Assembly: GCA_017557925.1 (NCBI GenBank)
Contig: JAFYWO010000124.1
Coordinates: 1 to 8,856, forward strand
DNA: 8,856 nucleotides
Origin: Alphaproteobacteria bacterium
Lineage (GTDB): Bacteria > Pseudomonadota > Alphaproteobacteria > RF32 > CAG-239
Direction: 5' to 3'
Below are positions 1 through 5,620 of this stretch, piece by piece (the stretch's first letter is position 1; each line of letters starts with the position of its first letter). A program made the position numbers and the translations under genes. A model generated the notes under the pieces. That model had not been told where the DNA came from. It worked only from the letters and a program-made list of their open reading frames with translations, and did not search any database.

Positions 1-141
1 CTTAGGAGTGAATTTGTTAGCCTTGGGAGTAATACCGAAATGCTCAACGAAAGCCTTTCTTGCACCACTCAGGTCAAAGGTTTCATAGGTTTCACCGGTA
101 ACGCTATCAACTCTGACGGTCTTAGCAATAGCCTTGCCGTC
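1..141. repeat. Terminal direct repeat, copy 1 (circular-contig overlap)
   Basis: These 141 bases are identical to 8716-8856 at the other end of the window. Joining the two copies restores one uninterrupted reading frame on the minus strand, so the repeat is best read as an assembly overlap of a circular molecule of 8,715 bp. A length of exactly 141 matches a common maximum assembler k-mer, which is inference. True terminal repeats of a linear element are the alternative, but both copies fall mid-gene. Confidence 0.93.
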
Positions 142-426
142 CTTGTTCAGCTTATGGATAGGAACACCGTTAGCACCCATGCAAACGGTAGTAACCTTCT
201 TGGTAGCGGTCTTGGTGGAAGCCTTCTTAAACTCTTCCTTTACCCACTTCTTATCTTCGGCAGAGGTAGCAAACTTCTTGATGTATGCTGCCATGAAGCC
301 CTTAGTAATCTGAGTAATCATAAGATTTTCGGAAATGTAAGCATTAGCTTCATCCTGCTTCATGTCTTTAAGCAGCTCAGCGGCTTCGGCTAACGCAGCC
401 TTTCTCTTATCTTCAAGTTTGCTCAT
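1..426 (-). CDS. Hypothetical 157-residue protein, N-terminal part (gene crosses the contig junction)
   Basis: I do not recognise this family. The ATG at 426-424 follows an AGAAGGGC ribosome binding site and the frame stays open to base 1. It then continues at 8715 and stops at TAA 8668-8670, giving 157 residues. The N-terminus (about 1-30) is helical and rich in Lys, Glu and Ala. Residues about 60-80 are very rich in Lys and Thr. A Gly-containing middle part (VCMGANGVPIHKLNKDGK) is followed by an acidic, aromatic C-terminus ending ADLF. No signal peptide or membrane segment is seen. Lysine is almost always AAG, and ACC, GGT, GCT and GTT are favoured, a bias often linked with high expression and stronger than in the rep or HNH genes. 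It is monocistronic, with its own promoter (463-491) and terminator (8635-8656). A basic, nucleic-acid-binding role is possible but only inferred. Confidence 0.88.
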   Translation of the reverse strand, partial: MSKLEDKRKAALAEAAELLKDMKQDEANAYISENLMITQITKGFMAAYIKKFATSAEDKKWVKEEFKKASTKTATKKVTTVCMGANGVPIHKLNKDGKAIAKTVRVDSVTGETYETFDLSGARKAFVEHFGITPKANKFTPK

Positions 427-447
427 GGTTATGCCCTTCTTTCTTTT

Positions 448-480
448 AATTTTAGTGTTTTAATTATAATGTCTAAAATT
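448..480. promoter_or_regulatory. Inverted repeat flanking the -10 box (candidate operator)
   Basis: AATTTTAG (448-455) and CTAAAATT (473-480) are perfect 8-base inverted arms. One lies within the -35/-10 spacer and the other around the expected transcription start, so the TATAAT is enclosed between them. A dimeric repressor bound here would block the promoter. The arms are AT-rich and the regulator is unknown. Confidence 0.45.
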
Positions 481-491
481 TGGTTTGTCTA
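463..491 (-). promoter_or_regulatory. Promoter of the 157-residue gene
   Basis: On the minus strand, TAGACA (491-486) and a perfect TATAAT (468-463) are separated by 17 bases, close to the sigma-70/sigma-A consensus. It lies in the short gap between the restriction endonuclease stop (500) and the ATG at 426. The gene can therefore be expressed independently of the restriction-modification operon. Confidence 0.75.
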
Positions 492-499
492 TTGTAATT

Positions 500-1477
500 T
501 TACCACGGCTCTACTTGTGCGTGTATAGAGCTGGGTAAAGACACCAAATTAACATCAAATTTAAGTGACGGCTCAATCTTAGAGCTTGCATTATGTATTC
601 TCATGGATATAGTCCATCCTTCGTCACATACAACCTCTATTGTATTATCTGAGCCTTGCTTAAAGCCAATATGATAAAACCTTGTAGGAAGCTTTAACTT
701 TGCAATCTCCACTATTGATTTATGTTTTTCTGAGGGTCTATTAAGCGTTCCGGCAATGTTTATAGCTTCTACTCTTGTGGTTTTCTTGCTATCGTTCGTT
801 ATTACTTTGTAGAAATCATTTCTTCCAATAAGATAATTAACTAATGCAGCAGGAATAACGCCATTATTTTCATTATCTAACCTTCGCAGCTCATCCATGA
901 AAGCATTGAGAATAGGAATATAATATCTTTCTGCTTTGTCCGGAACATCTGACCATAATGCAGGACTTCCCTCTTCCTTGCTATCATCCCTTATCTTTCG
1001 TAGTTTTGAGAATAAAGGAACTACCTCAGAAAAATATTTCTTAGAGCAAGGAATACCGAACCAATCAGCACCAAAGTCAATAGTATCAGATAGACGGCTA
1101 TGCTTTACTGCATGATGATTATGCTTACAAGAAAGTCCAACTTGCCAAGCATTTTGCTTCCTGATACAAATAACATCTCTTACATCACCCTTCATTCCTT
1201 GTGCATCTGTCTGTAACGATAAATACAACGGAATATTTTTACTTGGGTATTGTAACTGAGGTTCAAGTCTTATAATAACTCTTGCTGCTGCATTGGCTGC
1301 TGCATCTAAGTTATTTTTAATCTTATCCTGCTTCTGCTCATAGAAGTTCTTTGCCGTCCGGAGCTGCGGAGTATCTTCTATCACTATTTCTTGTTCTGCA
1401 TTCAGATAATGATATAAAGACATTAAGCAAGCGTATTCAAACGCTTTACCATTGTTTGTTTGTTCGCCTGCTGCCAT
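500..1477 (-). CDS. HaeIII-like type II restriction endonuclease (probable GGCC specificity)
   Basis: This 325-residue protein resembles the HaeIII restriction endonuclease family, which cleaves GGCC. Features I associate with the family are the N-terminal GKAFEYACLMSLYHYL (10-25) and the central GDVRDV (97-102) followed by VGLSCKHNHHAVKHSRLS (113-130). The latter resembles the D...xK core of PD-(D/E)XK nucleases, with D98 or D101 and K118 as catalytic candidates. The stretch DFGADWFGIPCSKKYF (134-149) also looks family-typical. Length is about as expected and no frameshift is seen. The gene starts 10 bases after the methyltransferase stop, with GAGGG as ribosome binding site, so it is made from the same message after the protective enzyme. 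Specificity is inferred from family and partner only. Confidence 0.85.
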   Translation of the reverse strand: MAAGEQTNNGKAFEYACLMSLYHYLNAEQEIVIEDTPQLRTAKNFYEQKQDKIKNNLDAAANAAARVIIRLEPQLQYPSKNIPLYLSLQTDAQGMKGDVRDVICIRKQNAWQVGLSCKHNHHAVKHSRLSDTIDFGADWFGIPCSKKYFSEVVPLFSKLRKIRDDSKEEGSPALWSDVPDKAERYYIPILNAFMDELRRLDNENNGVIPAALVNYLIGRNDFYKVITNDSKKTTRVEAINIAGTLNRPSEKHKSIVEIAKLKLPTRFYHIGFKQGSDNTIEVVCDEGWTISMRIHNASSKIEPSLKFDVNLVSLPSSIHAQVEPW

Positions 1478-1487
1478 AATTTATCCC

Positions 1488-2423
1488 TCAAATTCTTTCT
1501 TCAAGTATTGGTCTAATACTATTTGCCACAAACTCTGCAAGTCTGACCGGAACGGCGTTACCTATCTGCTTATAGATACTTGTTAAGTCACCAAAGAACT
1601 CCATATCTTTTGGGAAGGTCTGTATTACCGCAGCTTCTCTCCAACTTAATCTCCGTGTAATACCATCATCACCAAAACGCCATAAGTCCTTATCAACCTT
1701 AACCATATCCGGAGAACCAGGATGCAGCGTAACTTGTTTTGCCATGGCCGGTATAGTGTAAGATACATCATCCCAGCCCCTTTTTCTATTTCGTGACATA
1801 TAGCGAGAAGAAAAAGGTGCTTCACATACTTCTTCCGGTTTAGGTTCGGGCAAATCCTTTAATACATCACTCAGCTTATAGAGTTTGCCATTGTATTCCG
1901 GCAGCTGGAAAGCATCAACATTGAGGTCTTTTCTAAATCCAACAATGATAACTCTTTCTCTATCCTGCGGAACACCATAGTTCTTTGCATTGACCAGCTG
2001 ATAATACATATCATAGCCACACGCTGCAAAGTCAGAAATAATAGCTTCAACGATTTCACCGTTGCCCATTGTAAGTAAGCCTTTTACATTCTCACCAATA
2101 AAGGCAGCAGGCTTGTTTTGCTTTACCAGCTTCACATAATGCTTATAAAGCACATTTCTGCTATCATCAATCTTTCTCGGGCCACTCAAACTAAAACCTT
2201 GGCAAGGGAAGCCGCCTAAAATCACATCAGAAACGGGAATAGATGACATATCAATCTTAGATATATCACCGCAAACGACTTCACATTTGCTCCAATTCTG
2301 ATGAGTTTTACAAGCATCCTTGTCAAAATCGTTTGCCCAAATAGTGCGAAAGCCGGCTCTTTCAAAGCCCATATCAAGGCCACCTGCACCACAGAACAAA
2401 CTTACTGCTGTAAATTCTCTCAT
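1488..2423 (-). CDS. DNA (cytosine-5) methyltransferase, M.HaeIII-like
   Basis: This 311-residue C5-cytosine methyltransferase is complete. Motif I is FCGAGG (10-15), the catalytic Cys is C74 in GGFPCQGFS (70-78), the ENV motif is at 111-113, and motif VIII is QDRER (153-157). Motif IX includes RRLSWREAAVIQTFP (257-271) and motif X is GNAVPV (288-293). In the variable target-recognition region, YMSRNRKRGWDDVSYTI (208-224) and the following Q-x-x-LHP closely resemble M.HaeIII as I remember it, supporting GGCC methylation. It presumably protects host and plasmid from the nuclease encoded immediately downstream. The ATG has an AAGGAG site nine bases upstream. A promoter with an extended -10 lies in the gap before it, so it need not depend on the rep operon. 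Confidence 0.95.
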   Translation of the reverse strand: MREFTAVSLFCGAGGLDMGFERAGFRTIWANDFDKDACKTHQNWSKCEVVCGDISKIDMSSIPVSDVILGGFPCQGFSLSGPRKIDDSRNVLYKHYVKLVKQNKPAAFIGENVKGLLTMGNGEIVEAIISDFAACGYDMYYQLVNAKNYGVPQDRERVIIVGFRKDLNVDAFQLPEYNGKLYKLSDVLKDLPEPKPEEVCEAPFSSRYMSRNRKRGWDDVSYTIPAMAKQVTLHPGSPDMVKVDKDLWRFGDDGITRRLSWREAAVIQTFPKDMEFFGDLTSIYKQIGNAVPVRLAEFVANSIRPILEERI

Positions 2424-2454
2424 CGTGTATGCTCCTTTTTAATTTTTTATATAA

Positions 2455-2472
2455 TATCTTACGAATAAGATA
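2455..2472. promoter_or_regulatory. Perfect inverted repeat in the methyltransferase leader
   Basis: TATCTTA (2455-2461) and TAAGATA (2466-2472) flank four bases that read TTCG on the minus strand, making a 7-bp hairpin with a UUCG-type loop. It lies between the promoter and the methyltransferase ribosome binding site. It could be an RNA hairpin, or an operator through which the methyltransferase or another protein controls the operon. No separate controller (C) protein gene is present next to the pair. Confidence 0.45.
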
Positions 2473-2499
2473 CTACCTGAATTATTGAGCCTATAACAA

Positions 2500-2508
2500 A
2501 TTATATCA
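2500..2508 (-). promoter_or_regulatory. Extended -10 promoter of the restriction-modification operon
   Basis: The minus strand reads TGA-TATAAT here: a perfect -10 box with the TG extension. It lies just after the stop of the Cys-rich gene and about 77 bases before the methyltransferase ATG. No convincing -35 box is seen, which is normal for extended -10 promoters. Confidence 0.55.
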
Positions 2509-2515
2509 TACGCCC

Positions 2516-2803
2516 TTATTCTTGTATAGCAAGCTGCTCTAACTCTAAATCAATTTCAGTTATTTGCCGCTGCATCCGCTCTATGGCTTTCTGTAATCCT
2601 TTCTTTTTAATCCTTAGTTCATCCTCTCTTGAAAGATAGAACCGCTCTAAGGCATAATCGCAGCTGCCACAATCTAAACAAAAGTCCTCTTCTGTTTCCA
2701 TTCTAAGCTTCTCTGCATCATCCGCAGCATAATAACGCTCAGCTTGCTCTTCGCATTTAATGCAACGCTCTGGCAGCGGATTAGCTTCTTTCCACTCCAA
2801 CAT
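2516..2803 (-). CDS. Small Cys-rich (zinc-ribbon-like) coiled-coil protein, third gene of the rep operon
   Basis: I do not recognise a named family. The preferred ATG (2803-2801) lies two bases after the stop of the preceding gene and has GGAAAGGAC upstream, giving 95 residues. An in-frame ATG further up at 2833 would lie inside the previous gene and is less likely. CIKC (14-17) and CLDCGSC (42-48) could together bind one zinc ion, with the spacing of a loose zinc ribbon. The segment from about 55 to 92 is strongly helical and charged (KKKGLQKAIERMQRQITEID), likely a coiled coil. Position as the third tightly spaced gene after rep suggests an accessory role in replication or maintenance, which is inference. 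Confidence 0.75.
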   Translation of the reverse strand: MLEWKEANPLPERCIKCEEQAERYYAADDAEKLRMETEEDFCLDCGSCDYALERFYLSREDELRIKKKGLQKAIERMQRQITEIDLELEQLAIQE

Positions 2804-2805
2804 AA

Positions 2806-3453
2806 TTAGTCCTTTCCAAAAAGCTTTTTCCAAAAGCTCTTCTTAGCCGGTGCCGTTGGTTCTTCATCACCGGCGGCCGCAGTAATAATAACCTCTTCCT
2901 CTTGGCCGCCAGCAGCTTCTAATAGCTCAGCTGCCTTATCGGCGGCGGCTATGTATTGCTGCCCCTTCGTCAGCTCCATTGCTTCTCTTAAACGCTCAGA
3001 ATAATCTTTTATCTGTTCGTTCTGCATGGCAATCTGAGCTTCATAAGCTGCAATCTGCTTATCTTTGGCAGCTAATTGCTCTTGGATAGTGGTCAGCATA
3101 GAACGCATAAGCTCCATGCTCTCGTTCTGTGTCGGTGTTTCGGTCTGTGTCGCATCTGTTGCGGTCTGTTCCGCTTCAAAGCTCGGCTTGTGGCGGATTT
3201 CGTCGGCGTTGTTTCGGCTCAAATCGGGGCTTTGTGTCGGTGTTTCGGTCTGTGTCGCATCACCGACACACGCCAAAAAGTCAAAATCGGGCTTCACTTT
3301 CGCACTAATGGCCGCCGCGGCATCTAAGTTATAATAGCGTGTCTGCTTATCTTCTCTATTGGCTTCAATGGCAGCAGCATTGATAGCTCTCTGAATAGTG
3401 GGCTTTGATACCCCCAATATTTCAGCTAAATCCTTTACGGTAAATTCTCTCAT
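2806..3453 (-). CDS. HTH/coiled-coil plasmid maintenance protein, second gene of the rep operon
   Basis: The preferred start is ATG 3453-3451, which overlaps the rep stop as ATGA and has GGGAGAGG seven bases upstream. That gives 215 residues and translational coupling to rep. The start eight codons earlier (3477) lies inside rep. Residues 4-25 (FTVKDLAEILGVSKPTIQRAIN) form a helix-turn-helix. Residues about 62-110 form a Thr/Gln/Pro-rich linker containing DATQTETPTQ twice (65-74, 100-109). Residues about 113-160 form a heptad-like coiled coil. An Ala/Glu-rich stretch then leads to a basic, aromatic tail, KKSFWKKLFGKD. This layout recalls proteins found next to rep genes on Firmicutes plasmids (DUF536-like or KfrA-like). 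A role in partition, copy control or origin binding is inferred. Confidence 0.85.
   Translation of the reverse strand: MREFTVKDLAEILGVSKPTIQRAINAAAIEANREDKQTRYYNLDAAAAISAKVKPDFDFLACVGDATQTETPTQSPDLSRNNADEIRHKPSFEAEQTATDATQTETPTQNESMELMRSMLTTIQEQLAAKDKQIAAYEAQIAMQNEQIKDYSERLREAMELTKGQQYIAAADKAAELLEAAGGQEEEVIITAAAGDEEPTAPAKKSFWKKLFGKD
3128..3156. repeat. 29-bp direct repeat, copy 1 (inside the HTH/coiled-coil gene)
   Basis: Identical over 29 bases to 3233-3261, with starts 105 bases (35 codons) apart in the same frame. It encodes the second DATQTETPTQ of the linker. Exact identity at the base level suggests a recent internal duplication, or a DNA-level function. Confidence 0.8.
3233..3261. repeat. 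29-bp direct repeat, copy 2 (inside the HTH/coiled-coil gene)
   Basis: Second exact copy of 3128-3156, encoding the first DATQTETPTQ of the protein. The 76 bases between the copies contain looser echoes of the same GTCGG/TTTCGG words. Confidence 0.8.
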
Positions 3454-4823
3454 TGCTCTGCCTCTCCCATCTTCCAATATCTATAAACGGTTGCACTACT
3501 AATGCCGGTTGCAGCTATGCACTCTTTGGCACTCTTGTGCGGATTATCCTGCTTCCATTGCCGAACAACATCCTTGTTCTTTTGGTTCTTATTTTTGCTG
3601 CCCTTAGGTCTGCCATCAGATTTTAGCTCACCAGCTTCTTTCAAAATAGCCTTTGTGTTTCTTGCTATCTTCAAATGCAGCGGCTGCTTACGATGGTTTC
3701 TCTTATTCTTCTCAATGTGAATAGCGGTTAATGCACTAATGCTATCAATAGGGAAGGTAATGTAATTATCATTGAACATTTCAAGAGCTGCCAATACATC
3801 TTCTCTTGTAAATCTGTTCTGAGCTTCAATGGTTAAATCATCCAGCATATCTACTAAGCCAAAAGCATCATCTGATAGCTCATCGTAATCAATGCCGCAC
3901 TTCTTGGCATAGATAGCCAATACCATAACGCCATAATAGCGGTGACCCACAACAATCTTTGCTTTCAGCTCATTAAGCCACCAATCATAAACGGCTCTAT
4001 TGGCTTGCCATGTTCCTCTTGGCTGCTTATTTACTATACGCTTATCATACCATTCAGGATATTTCTTTGCAGCTTCCTGCAAGGTAAGATTTGATTTATA
4101 CGCATATTCTTTTACTCTATGTTTCTCCGGAACAAACTCATTAAGATATTCAACCTCTATCAGGCTGCCTATTTCATAAGCCTTTGTCCGGTTGCCGCCT
4201 TTGGTAACGCCGCCGACCAACCGGAAGCCCTGAAATAAAGACTCAATCTGCGGTTTCTCTGCAAGGTCTGATACCAAACCATTCCATATTTTCTTTGTTA
4301 GTTCCGTTTTAAGGTCTGCAAGCTGAGCTACAATATTCTTGTAGCAGGGAAGCGGCTGCGTAAATTGATAATACAAATGCACTCCGGTGCCGCTCCAAAC
4401 AATATAAGTCGGCTTAGGCAAATATCCTATCTCAATCTGATGGAACAGATTTTGCAGCTTCCCTATATCTGTTATACCATCAAGGTCAATAGCCATAGCA
4501 TAAATATATCTTGCGTTCTGACTTGAACGGCTCTTACCGGCATAGCTGATAGGACTAAGAATTATAAAATTATCACTATCCAATAGCTCATCCAAACTCT
4601 CTAAGCCGTCATGCAGGAAACAACGCCGTGCCGGAGCTTTATATCTATCAGGGCTGGCCGGTAGCAGCTCCACGGCAATAGCATTATATTTGCCCTGAAC
4701 TTGCAGCCCTTTTTCTTCCAGCTCACCCTCAGGGAATATAGCTCTATAAAATTCTCTCGGTTCTATTTCGTCAAAGTAAGTATCAAGATACTCACGAATG
4801 AAAACCCTATCTTGCAAGAGCAT
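3450..4823 (-). CDS. Plasmid replication protein with primase-like (AEP) motifs and C-terminal HTH
   Basis: This is the likely replication initiator, 457 residues. The central part carries signatures resembling archaeo-eukaryotic primases: YAMAIDLDG (108-116) as the metal-binding hDhD motif, then WSGTGVHLYY (143-152) as the s-x-H motif. QGFRLVGGVTKGGN (198-211) corresponds in position to the F-R-hh-G segment that follows in primase-polymerases, though the usual third acidic residue is not evident. A basic GRPKGSKNKN stretch (404-413, AT-hook-like) precedes a C-terminal helix-turn-helix (about 428-450, KSAKECIAATGISSATVYRYW), which could bind the origin. Similar proteins occur on plasmids and integrative elements of gut Bacillota; I recall the family but cannot search it. 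The ATG follows AGGGGG by four bases, inside a predicted hairpin. The gene heads a three-gene operon. Confidence 0.85.
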   Translation of the reverse strand: MLLQDRVFIREYLDTYFDEIEPREFYRAIFPEGELEEKGLQVQGKYNAIAVELLPASPDRYKAPARRCFLHDGLESLDELLDSDNFIILSPISYAGKSRSSQNARYIYAMAIDLDGITDIGKLQNLFHQIEIGYLPKPTYIVWSGTGVHLYYQFTQPLPCYKNIVAQLADLKTELTKKIWNGLVSDLAEKPQIESLFQGFRLVGGVTKGGNRTKAYEIGSLIEVEYLNEFVPEKHRVKEYAYKSNLTLQEAAKKYPEWYDKRIVNKQPRGTWQANRAVYDWWLNELKAKIVVGHRYYGVMVLAIYAKKCGIDYDELSDDAFGLVDMLDDLTIEAQNRFTREDVLAALEMFNDNYITFPIDSISALTAIHIEKNKRNHRKQPLHLKIARNTKAILKEAGELKSDGRPKGSKNKNQKNKDVVRQWKQDNPHKSAKECIAATGISSATVYRYWKMGEAEQ

Positions 4824-4826
4824 TTA

Positions 4827-4876
4827 CCCCCTTTACTCAGACTTAGACTGCTCCATGCTCAGTATAGCAAAGGGGG
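4827..4876 (-). promoter_or_regulatory. rep leader hairpin that buries the rep ribosome binding site
   Basis: In the minus-strand RNA, CCCCCUUUGCU (4876-4866) pairs with AGUAAAGGGGG (4837-4827) over 11 bp including one G-U. The loop is 28 nt. The 3' arm contains the AGGGGG ribosome binding site of rep, four bases before its ATG. Folding would block rep translation, a classic target for copy-number control by antisense RNA or by a leader peptide. The fold is inferred by eye, not calculated. Confidence 0.65.
4833..4856 (-). CDS. Possible rep leader minicistron (MEQSKSE)
   Basis: A seven-codon frame starts at ATG 4856 in the hairpin loop. It stops at TAA 4835-4833, inside the arm that sequesters the rep ribosome binding site and nine bases before the rep ATG. 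A ribosome reaching this stop would melt the hairpin, coupling rep translation to the leader as known for leader peptides of R1 and IncI plasmids. No good ribosome binding site precedes the ATG, so this is tentative. Confidence 0.3.
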   Translation of the reverse strand: MEQSKSE

Positions 4877-4880
4877 CACT

Positions 4881-4889
4881 ATATTATCA
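4881..4889 (-). promoter_or_regulatory. Probable rep promoter (extended -10)
   Basis: The minus strand reads TGA-TAATAT just before the leader hairpin, an extended -10 without a clear -35. TATAGT three bases further on is an alternative -10. The element lies within one arm of the palindrome 4884-4931, which implies repression or autoregulation. Confidence 0.45.
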
Positions 4890-4931
4890 ATAGATAAAAT
4901 GAGAAAAATTTCTCAAAAAACCTATTGATAA
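4884..4931. promoter_or_regulatory. Nested inverted repeats over the rep promoter (operator and/or origin element)
   Basis: TTATCAATAG (4884-4893) and CTATTGATAA (4922-4931) are perfect 10-base inverted arms. Between them lies a second dyad, GAGAAA-AA-TTTCTC (4901-4914). The left arm overlaps the rep -10 region. The whole block is extremely AT-rich, as expected for a regulatory or melting region of a plasmid origin. It could be bound by Rep through its C-terminal HTH or by the neighbouring HTH/coiled-coil protein. Confidence 0.6.
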
Positions 4932-5048
4932 AAAAAGCCGTATAAGAGGAACTTGCTCAGAGAACCACCAAAAGGGAAGAAGTCCTCAGAACGCTCAGAA
5001 ATCGTTTTTAAGCCCTATTCAGTTCTTGGCAAGGATTTATACCCCTGA

Positions 5049-5116
5049 ACGGCTTACAACGGCTCTGACGGGCTTCTACGGCTTTGATTGCCCCTTGTTT
5101 CGGTCCGGTGACGGCT
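5049..5116. repeat. Short ACGGCT motifs spaced about one helical turn (candidate iterons)
   Basis: ACGGCT occurs at 5049-5054, 5059-5064, 5078-5083 and 5111-5116, with a near copy ACGGGCT at 5068-5074. The first four are spaced 9-10 bases apart, so they fall on one face of the helix. With the AT-rich dyad at 4884-4931 this gives the spacer a plasmid-origin look. The units are shorter than usual iterons, so this stays tentative. Confidence 0.4.
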
Positions 5117-5119
5117 GCA

Positions 5120-5545
5120 TTACCTTTTTCTTCGTTCCTCATCGTCTTTGAAAATCTCTTCCAGCAGCTTAAAGGGTGCTTGACCCAATGCACGGCCTAA
5201 CATAGCTCCCAGCTCTACGCTGAAAGATTTCTTGCTTGCCGGAGCCGGTGTGCCGTTCAGAGCGGCGTTAATACTTGCCACAATATCATCGGCTGCTGCA
5301 TCAGCTACCATCTCTGAGCCTTGCTCCATCGTTGAAACAATAGCTTCCAATAGCTGCCGCTCAATTTCTTTTTTCGCTTCTTCTCTTCTCTTGGCAGCTT
5401 CACGCTCTTCAAGTTCCCTATATATCTTGGCTTTTTGATACTCATAGTTCCATTGTGGGCTTCTTCCGTTCTGCTGCACCCATGCCCAATCAGGCATCAT
5501 ACCTCTATCGTGGTAATAATCTGCTTGTTCCGGTGTAAATGCCAT
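5120..5545 (-). CDS. Hypothetical coiled-coil protein, 141 residues
   Basis: No family recognised. The ATG at 5545 has a strong GGAGG eight bases upstream. The N-terminus (MAFTPEQADYYHDRGMMPDWAWVQQNGRSPQWNYEY) is aromatic-rich. Residues about 36-75 are a highly charged Glu/Arg/Lys coiled coil, followed by an Ala-rich part (80-100). A C-terminal segment, KKSFSVELGAMLGRALGQAPFKLLEEIF (105-132), looks amphipathic. The PAxxKKSF junction before the tail is similar to PAKKSFWKK in the HTH/coiled-coil protein of the rep operon, so the two might share a partner or localisation. It lies between a long hairpin (5573-5620) and the rep spacer, and may be a maintenance protein. That role is a guess from context. 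Confidence 0.75.
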   Translation of the reverse strand: MAFTPEQADYYHDRGMMPDWAWVQQNGRSPQWNYEYQKAKIYRELEEREAAKRREEAKKEIERQLLEAIVSTMEQGSEMVADAAADDIVASINAALNGTPAPASKKSFSVELGAMLGRALGQAPFKLLEEIFKDDEERRKR

Positions 5546-5572
5546 TCTATAAACCTCCGTATTCTATCTAAG

Positions 5573-5620
5573 AAAAATAAAATAGTGGAGCTGCGGTAGC
5601 AGCGGAGCTATTTTATTTTT
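5573..5620. terminator. Long bidirectional-type terminator hairpin
   Basis: AAAAATAAAATAG (5573-5585) and CTATTTTATTTTT (5608-5620) are perfect 13-base inverted arms. They enclose a second stem, GCTGC-GGTA-GCAGC (5590-5603), separated by a small internal mismatch. A runs on one side and T runs on the other suit termination in both directions. It would end transcripts of the winged-helix gene. The next gene starts only 28 bases further on, so that gene needs readthrough or another promoter. Confidence 0.7.

Larger units (their letters stand above)
4824..5119. other. Non-coding spacer upstream of rep: candidate replication origin
   Basis: These 296 bases hold no supported gene apart from the possible minicistron. 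From the rep side they contain the leader hairpin, an extended -10, the nested AT-rich inverted repeats and the CTCAGA word (4956, 4985, 4994). The phased ACGGCT motifs lie at the far end. I see no consensus DnaA box. The placement beside rep makes it one of two origin candidates; the other is 5621-5795. Confidence 0.45.

Noticed and set aside
1..141. Long terminal repeats of a mobile element
   Set aside because: Both copies lie mid-gene and the gene becomes complete on circularisation, so assembly overlap explains them.
40..393. Open frame of 117 codons on the plus strand
   Set aside because: It is antisense to the junction-spanning gene, which has promoter, ribosome binding site, biased codons and terminator. 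The plus frame has no such signals.
1871..2059. Open frame of 62 codons on the minus strand
   Set aside because: It lies wholly inside the methyltransferase gene in another frame, and the methyltransferase motifs there are intact.
3065..3334. Two plus-strand frames rich in Cys, Val and Ser
   Set aside because: They are antisense to the HTH/coiled-coil gene. Their repeated peptides simply mirror the 29-bp duplication.
5049..5116. CRISPR array
   Set aside because: The units are six bases with 3-4 base gaps and there are no spacers or cas genes.
5008..5193. Open frame of 61 codons running from the coiled-coil gene into the origin-like spacer
   Set aside because: It begins with GTG inside another gene without a ribosome binding site, and its codons are irregular. 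The ACGGCT motifs account for part of its sequence.
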